Source: Paenibacillus sacheonensis
GTDB taxonomy: Bacteria; Bacillota; Bacilli; Paenibacillales; Paenibacillaceae
Direction of reading: 5' to 3'
Length of the DNA: 64,000 nucleotides
Assembly (NCBI RefSeq): GCF_009909195.1
Contig: NZ_JAAAMU010000008.1
Span: 124,001 to 188,000 of the forward strand
Position numbers and translations under genes: made by a program. The notes below the pieces were generated by a model. It ran no database searches and was not told the DNA's origin. It worked only from the letters and a program-made list of their open reading frames with translations. Below are positions 59,762 through 64,000 of this stretch, in pieces. The stretch's first letter is position 1. Each line of letters opens with the position of its first letter.

Positions 59762-60882
59762 TATTCTATCCTCCCCAGCGCCTTCAGCGGATCAATTGTA
59801 GTTATTTTTCTTACCGAAACCAGTGAGCTGAGCACGGCTATAACGAGAAGGATAACCGAGTACTCGATAACGAGGTTCGTCTTCAGCTTGAATGGCATTC
59901 CCTTCGGCATGATGGCCGCAGTCCCATAAGTGAGCAGAACGGCAGCGACGATGCTCGTCAACGATAGAACAACGACCTGCGAAACAATGGCCTTGCCGAG
60001 AAAGCCGTTTCTGGCTCCGATTGCTTTCATTATGCCGAATTGACTGGTCTTCTGTATCGTAATGACATAGAAGAATACGCCGAGCACGAAGGCGGATATC
60101 ACAAGCAAGAAGCCCAGCATCATCATAATGGAGCCGTTCTCTTCCTTGTACCCCGGCATGCCGTGAATCGCCGCTCCGCGCGTGACGGTATCGGTATTGG
60201 AGAGCTTGCTGCTAATAAACGCAGGATCGATATGCTTGCCTTGCAGCATGATTGCATTAACCGGACCCGCAACTCCCTTATCTGATTCGGGCGCGGCAAA
60301 CGTAATCGTTCGCCATTCGGACATCGGAACGAATACAGCCGAGAGGTGGTTGTAAGTTTGGTTATCGACGAATCCGATTATCTTCAAGGTTTGTGTCGAG
60401 CCGTCCAGCTGAAAAGTATCCCCAAGCTGAAAGCCGTCATCCTTCATCGTCTTGTTTACGAGGACGCCTGTTGGATTCTCCGCAGATAAGCCTTCGCCTT
60501 CGATTACAGACGGCTCTAGGAAACTGCCGGGAAGAATCCCTAAGATTGCGATATCGACCTTATCTTCGTTCTTCGTGCTATTACCTTTCAAAGCAGTGGC
60601 CATTGTACTGCCCATTGGGGACGCGGCCGTTACATGAGGCAATTTCTCCGCTTGCGCCGCCAGTTCATCGGATAACAGAGATTTTCCCATACTCGATTGC
60701 GACCCTTGTTCAAAGACGACATAATCGGCTTTCATGTTTTGGAAAGTGGACGCCGCAAGCGACGATAACCCATTGCCGAGTCCCGATAGGATGAATACCA
60801 ACCAAGCAACCAAGACAAAAATAATGATGATCATCGAAAATTTCATTTTGCTGTGCTTCAATTCCTTTAAAGCTAAAAACAT
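59761..60882 (-). CDS. FtsX-type ABC transporter permease
   Basis: The 373-residue protein has one N-terminal helix, a large extracellular domain of about 230 residues (MacB-PCD type) and three C-terminal helices (MMMLGFLLVISAFVLGVFFY; VVVLSLTSIVAAVLLTYGTA; EYSVILLVIAVLSSLVSVRK). It ends KALGRIE as expected. AGAAGGAGTGG precedes the start. It works with the ATPase and is controlled by the TetR gene upstream through two palindromes. Confidence 0.9.
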   Translation of the reverse strand: MFLALKELKHSKMKFSMIIIIFVLVAWLVFILSGLGNGLSSLAASTFQNMKADYVVFEQGSQSSMGKSLLSDELAAQAEKLPHVTAASPMGSTMATALKGNSTKNEDKVDIAILGILPGSFLEPSVIEGEGLSAENPTGVLVNKTMKDDGFQLGDTFQLDGSTQTLKIIGFVDNQTYNHLSAVFVPMSEWRTITFAAPESDKGVAGPVNAIMLQGKHIDPAFISSKLSNTDTVTRGAAIHGMPGYKEENGSIMMMLGFLLVISAFVLGVFFYVITIQKTSQFGIMKAIGARNGFLGKAIVSQVVVLSLTSIVAAVLLTYGTAAIMPKGMPFKLKTNLVIEYSVILLVIAVLSSLVSVRKITTIDPLKALGRIE

Positions 60883-60908
60883 GCTTTTCCACTCCTTCTT
60901 TGCCGTTT

Positions 60909-60924
60909 ATGACACTTGTGTCAT
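60909..60924. promoter_or_regulatory. TetR operator near the permease start
   Basis: ATGACACTTGTGTCAT is an inverted repeat with 7-base arms, lying just before the permease ribosome binding site. It shares the GACAC/GTGTC half-site with 60980. Confidence 0.7.
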
Positions 60925-60963
60925 TTTTATTCTAAGCCGTTGCATTAATTCCGTCTCCACCTA

Positions 60964-60993
60964 ATTAAACTATATATTCGACACATGTGTCAA
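60964..60993 (-). promoter_or_regulatory. Promoter of the ABC exporter operon with overlapping operator
   Basis: On the minus strand TTGACA (60993-60988) and TTTAAT (60969-60964) are 18 bases apart. The perfect palindrome GACACATGTGTC (60980-60991) overlaps the -35 box, a standard repressor position. Confidence 0.72.
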
Positions 60994-61009
60994 ATTAATA
61001 AAAGAACCC

Positions 61010-61576
61010 CTACTGCTGCGCACCTCCCATCCACATTTGAAACAATAGCTTGCTCCATTCGGGAGTAGGGATGTTTATCATGTTTGGCGTGTTAATGAGG
61101 TTGAAAAAGCCGCCGATCAGTACGGGGAGCGGAATGTCTTCTCTAAGATTTTTGTCTTGTTGCGCTCTTTGGAAGAGACGCGTTAGCTGAACCTTTAGCG
61201 TTGCATGGGCTTGCTCAACGACATCGAGATCCCGGCTGGCGGCAGCAGAATTCGTTGTATTGATTTTATGAGCATCGCCTAACAGTTGATGGAGCTTGGA
61301 TTCTTCGACATAAATGCCAAGCAGTACTTGAAGGGCTTGCATGGTGTCGGACTCATCGATTGCCGAAGCCTTCTCGATGACGCTCGTAATCACTCGCTTC
61401 ATGCAGGCAGCCACGATTTCTTCCTTATTGGCATAGTACTGATAAATCGTACTTCTGGCACCGGGTAAATGCTGCGAAAGCAGCTTGAGATGAAAGCCAT
61501 CATACCCATGCTCAAGCACTAACCTTTTTGTAAGATCCAATAGTTCCGATTCCGTATAGGATTGTTTTCTGCCCAT
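61010..61576 (-). CDS. TetR/AcrR-family regulator of the ABC exporter
   Basis: The 188-residue protein has a TetR helix-turn-helix (LLDLTKRLVLEHGYDGFHLK, LLSQHLPGARSTIYQYYANK). It lies directly upstream of the permease gene on the same strand. Two GACAC-type palindromes sit between them, so it probably represses the exporter until its ligand is present. Confidence 0.9.
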   Translation of the reverse strand: MGRKQSYTESELLDLTKRLVLEHGYDGFHLKLLSQHLPGARSTIYQYYANKEEIVAACMKRVITSVIEKASAIDESDTMQALQVLLGIYVEESKLHQLLGDAHKINTTNSAAASRDLDVVEQAHATLKVQLTRLFQRAQQDKNLREDIPLPVLIGGFFNLINTPNMINIPTPEWSKLLFQMWMGGAQQ

Positions 61577-61870
61577 GATTGCTTTCCTTTCGCATAAATA
61601 AATTATTAAATCAACAGTATTATGATTAAGAAAAGGAGGAGCGAGTGAGTGAGTAAAGTGAGCGAGCGAACTTCGACTCCTCGAACTTTAGTCTAACATA
61701 CCCGCATTTGAAATTATAAGATGAAAAGATTTCACTTCCATGCGTCCACCTAAGAACTCAACAAAGATTTTTCGCCGTCCATTCAGGTTCGGTTCACCTC
61801 GCTGTCTATGAAGGCAAGTTTAAGACCATTCTTATGGTATGACCTTAAATGAGAACAAGGAGTCCGCCCC
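61577..61870. other. Intergenic region with a GAG(C/T)GAG-rich tract
   Basis: Nothing coding is supported. Around 61640-61670 the sequence is low-complexity (GAGCGAGTGAGTGAGTAAAG then TGAGCGAGCG), and GGAG/CTCC ends could fold weakly. It separates two divergent units. Confidence 0.5.
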
Positions 61871-62575
61871 ATGCAACTATACGTTGAAGTTATCTTTCGA
61901 ACGATCGCTGCTTTCGTCCTCCTGATGATCACGTCGAGAATTCTTGGTAAGCAGACGATATCCAATATGACTTTCCATGACTTCGTGAGCGGCATCACGC
62001 TGGGCTCCATTGCGGCGAATTTGGCGTTTAACGATAAGCTCACCCATTGGACCATCGCTGTATCGCTGCTGACCTTCTTCGGTATCTCTTTTCTCGTGTC
62101 CAGGACCGCGCTTGAAAATCGGACATGGAACCGGTTAGTATCCGGCACTCCGACCGTCGTCATCGAGAACGGCAAAATTCTCGATGACAACATGCGAAAA
62201 ATCCGCTATACGCTGGACTCCCTGACCCAATCTTTGCGAGAAAAAGATATTTTCGATATCGAGGAGATCGAGTACGCTTGCTTGGAGGATCACGGGAAGC
62301 TGTCCGTCAAGAAGAAAAGCGAGTATGAGTGGGTGACGCGCAAAGATCTGAAGCTGCACGCCGCGGCCGTCCAGTCGTTCCCCGTCGAGCTGATTATGGA
62401 CGGCAGAATCATGGAAGACAATCTCGCCCACAACGGGCTGACCGTCCTATGGCTGGAGCAGGTGCTGCGCCAGAAGAACAAGTCTGTCTCCGATGTGTTC
62501 TATGCCGTGAGAGGTACGCAAAATAAGTTGTATTTTGACTACTATCAGGATCACATTGACAATCCTATCGATTAG
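61871..62575 (+). CDS. DUF421 membrane protein (YetF-like)
   Basis: The 234-residue protein has three N-terminal helices (EVIFRTIAAFVLLMITSRIL and following) and a soluble DUF421 domain (TVVIENGKILDDNMRKIRYT, IDFIEEIEYACLEDHGKLSV-like pattern, FPVELIMDGRIMEDNLAHNG). YetF-type proteins are linked to Bacillus spores and membranes, and their activity is unknown. AACAAGGAG precedes the ATG at 61871. Confidence 0.88.
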   Translation: MQLYVEVIFRTIAAFVLLMITSRILGKQTISNMTFHDFVSGITLGSIAANLAFNDKLTHWTIAVSLLTFFGISFLVSRTALENRTWNRLVSGTPTVVIENGKILDDNMRKIRYTLDSLTQSLREKDIFDIEEIEYACLEDHGKLSVKKKSEYEWVTRKDLKLHAAAVQSFPVELIMDGRIMEDNLAHNGLTVLWLEQVLRQKNKSVSDVFYAVRGTQNKLYFDYYQDHIDNPID

Positions 62576-62906
62576 CTGCGACCTCCGCAAGACCCTCATG
62601 AAGATCAGTTGACCCTACGGCATCGTGGCCGGTTCTATTACCCAATCGCAGACAGCGGTCCTCAAGCGCGCGTATTCGGCTTGGCTACGTCGATGCGGAA
62701 CTCGAAGATGACAGCGTGATAAATCGCTGCCAATATTTTATTCCGCGTTACTTATGTATTTGTCACGAAATTTTTCGCCGTTACTTGTGGTAGGGTTCAG
62801 CGTAACGGGTCTATCGGCGAAAACAAAGTGCGGCCCTGCGGCCGCCCATCCTTTGAACGTATTGAATTGAGAGCCGAATGTCACTTATAGCCGCAACCTG
62901 GCACCA
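62576..62906. other. Intergenic region with no supported gene
   Basis: About 330 bases between a + strand gene and a convergent minus-strand gene. It holds a GC-rich GCGGCC/GGCCGC segment near 62833, but no start site, no long frame and no clear terminator. Confidence 0.5.
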
Positions 62907-63497
62907 TCAACACATCCCGTTGTGGGAGGCGTCCGCCTGAACGGTGCCAAAGATATGAAACGGCTTTATCCCATTTGCGAATAGGCTATCTATCAGCTTG
63001 ACCAATTCTTCGGACGATAAATCTTTGCCGTTGCGTATCCAAAGGCGAAACAAAGATAGTAATGTTGATATGTAAAACTCAATCAGGTATGGCGCTAAGA
63101 TATCATTTGTTGGAAGATTTACAATCAATCTCTCAAAGGGAATTTCTCTTTTTAGGCGTTCAACAAAATGAACAGAACCATAGTCACCTAGGAGGGCTTT
63201 TAAGACAGAAATATCTTCTGTACTTTCCAAGCATTGAAGCGCATCTTGGAAAGTATGCGCAGAAAGCTCCCTGCTTGCCATTTCCTCGTTAATGGATTTC
63301 AAAACCTTCTCTTCAACGTAGTTCAGCAACTCATAAATATCTGTAAAGTATTGATAAAATGTACTGCGGTTATATCCTGACTTGTTGGCAATCTCTTGAA
63401 TAGATATTTTTTCAATTGGCTTTTGGCTATATAAATCACAGAACGCATTTATAAAGGTCTGCCTGGTTTTGTCTGTAATTTCAGGCTGCTTGTTCAT
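62907..63497 (-). CDS. TetR/AcrR-family regulator (TetR_C_7 type)
   Basis: The 196-residue protein has a TetR helix-turn-helix (RQTFINAFCDLYSQKPIEKI, IQEIANKSGYNRSTFYQYFT) and a helical C-terminus with the IEFYISTLLSLFRLWIRNGK block. GGAGGG precedes the ATG at 63497; upstream starts lack one. It is divergent from the ketopantoate-reductase-like gene and probably regulates it. Confidence 0.9.
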   Translation of the reverse strand: MNKQPEITDKTRQTFINAFCDLYSQKPIEKISIQEIANKSGYNRSTFYQYFTDIYELLNYVEEKVLKSINEEMASRELSAHTFQDALQCLESTEDISVLKALLGDYGSVHFVERLKREIPFERLIVNLPTNDILAPYLIEFYISTLLSLFRLWIRNGKDLSSEELVKLIDSLFANGIKPFHIFGTVQADASHNGMC

Positions 63498-63645
63498 AAT
63501 TCCCTCCATTTCCGGTTCAATTGATGATCCGACAGATATTAAAAATCTGATGGTTGATGACCGTATAGTGAATCCATACAATATTATCATACAACACGTT
63601 GTTTGATCATCAATAAGGATTATCAACTCTTTGGGGGAGTCTAAC

Positions 63646-64000
63646 ATGAAAATTTTATTCTTCGGTAGAGGTGTAATATCGACCCAATATGCGTGGGCTT
63701 TCGAACAGGCGGGGCATACAGTTGACTTTTACGTTAGAAAGGGGAGGAAAGAAACCTTCGGAAGCAGTATAAAGCTTGAAATGTGGGACGCTCGAAAAGG
63801 GAAAAAGCTAATAAAAGAAAGCTGGAACATTAAACTGCATGAGGAGATCCTTCCAAATTATGATCTCATTATTGTGAGCGTCAACACGGAACAACTTCCA
63901 GGAGCAGCACAATTCCTATCAACTGCTGCAGGAAATGCCCCTATCCTCATATTCAATAACATTTGGCAAGATTTGAAATCATCGATCGCACCATTGTCTA
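63646..64000 (+). CDS. Ketopantoate reductase-family protein (3' part outside window)
   Basis: The 118 visible residues begin MKILFFGRGVISTQYAWAFE, a Rossmann dinucleotide-binding start, then AGHTVDFYVRKGRKE, DLIIVSVNTEQLPGAA and ILIFNNIWQDL. This matches the N-terminal NADPH domain of PanE/ApbA-like reductases. GGGGGAG lies upstream. The family includes 2-dehydropantoate reductase and many relatives of unknown substrate. The frame runs off the right edge. Confidence 0.85.
   Translation, partial: MKILFFGRGVISTQYAWAFEQAGHTVDFYVRKGRKETFGSSIKLEMWDARKGKKLIKESWNIKLHEEILPNYDLIIVSVNTEQLPGAAQFLSTAAGNAPILIFNNIWQDLKSSIAPLS

Noticed and set aside
61640-61672. GAG(C/T)GAG tract as a CRISPR-like or regulatory repeat
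   Set aside because: The units are irregular, there are no spacers, and it looks like simple low-complexity sequence.

Overview
The window looks like a chromosomal segment of a Paenibacillus-like member of the Bacillota (Paenibacillaceae). This is inferred from moderately high GC, strong Gram-positive ribosome binding sites (AAGGAGG type), frequent GTG/TTG starts, an SLH-domain surface protein, a YesM/YesN-type two-component system beside a carbohydrate ABC transporter, and large MalT-like and SARP-type regulators. I see no rRNA, tRNA, CRISPR array, phage block or intact insertion sequence. The character is that of an accessory/environmental-response region: many one- and two-gene units, each with its own regulator, separated by clear intrinsic terminators.

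Layout. 0-5 kb: end of a MalT/LuxR-type regulator, a corridor of two decayed genes (a phosphodiester glycosidase and a glycosyltransferase), a UPF0173 hydrolase, and a divergent MFS pump/TetR pair with two clear palindromic operators. 5-13 kb: a type I sulfatase with an AraC regulator, a TerC-family membrane protein, a DEAD-box helicase with an RGN-repeat tail, and a methyltransferase-like protein. 12.8-16 kb: an ECF sigma factor translationally coupled to a membrane protein with a duplicated extracellular domain, a macrolide-type glycosyltransferase and a VOC protein. 16-20.2 kb: a cluster of a TetR regulator, an SRPBCC protein, a copper oxidase and an NAD(P)-binding reductase, sharing copies of a GTGATTGATCAATCAC operator. 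20.4-22.7 kb: an ABC-F protein preceded by a leader with a 47-codon upstream ORF and an intrinsic terminator, the layout of an antibiotic-inducible attenuator. 22.7-30 kb: YdeI-like protein, SigJ-type sigma factor beside a decayed thioredoxin-reductase-like gene, hydrolase-DinB pair, MFS/LysR divergent pair, conserved hypothetical, TVP38-family membrane protein.

30-34.5 kb: a sulfonate/nitrate/taurine-type ABC importer with a metallo-beta-lactamase hydrolase and a Crp/Fnr regulator. 34.9-43.5 kb: a carbohydrate locus with histidine kinase and response regulator, two solute-binding lipoproteins around one permease pair, and a divergent GH43 glycosidase. 43.7-48.5 kb: a secreted three-repeat F5/8C protein, a TetR pseudogene, and a DHA2 drug exporter with a divergent TetR. 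48.6-56.1 kb: a second ABC-F protein, an S-layer-type protein with near-identical tandem modules, and a 1018-residue MalT/SARP hybrid regulator. 56.4-64 kb: a compact XRE/membrane-protein pair behind strong palindromes, an orphan histidine kinase, a TetR-controlled MacB-type ABC exporter, a DUF421 protein, and a TetR diverging from a ketopantoate-reductase-like gene cut by the window end.

The most interesting candidates are the ABC-F attenuator, the TetR/SRPBCC/copper-oxidase/reductase cluster with its shared operators and periodic methionine tract, and the autoregulated XRE/membrane pair. Several gene relics (at about 1.5-2.4, 5.3, 24.5, 30.1, 45.9 and 50.5 kb) show active gene decay at the boundaries between units.
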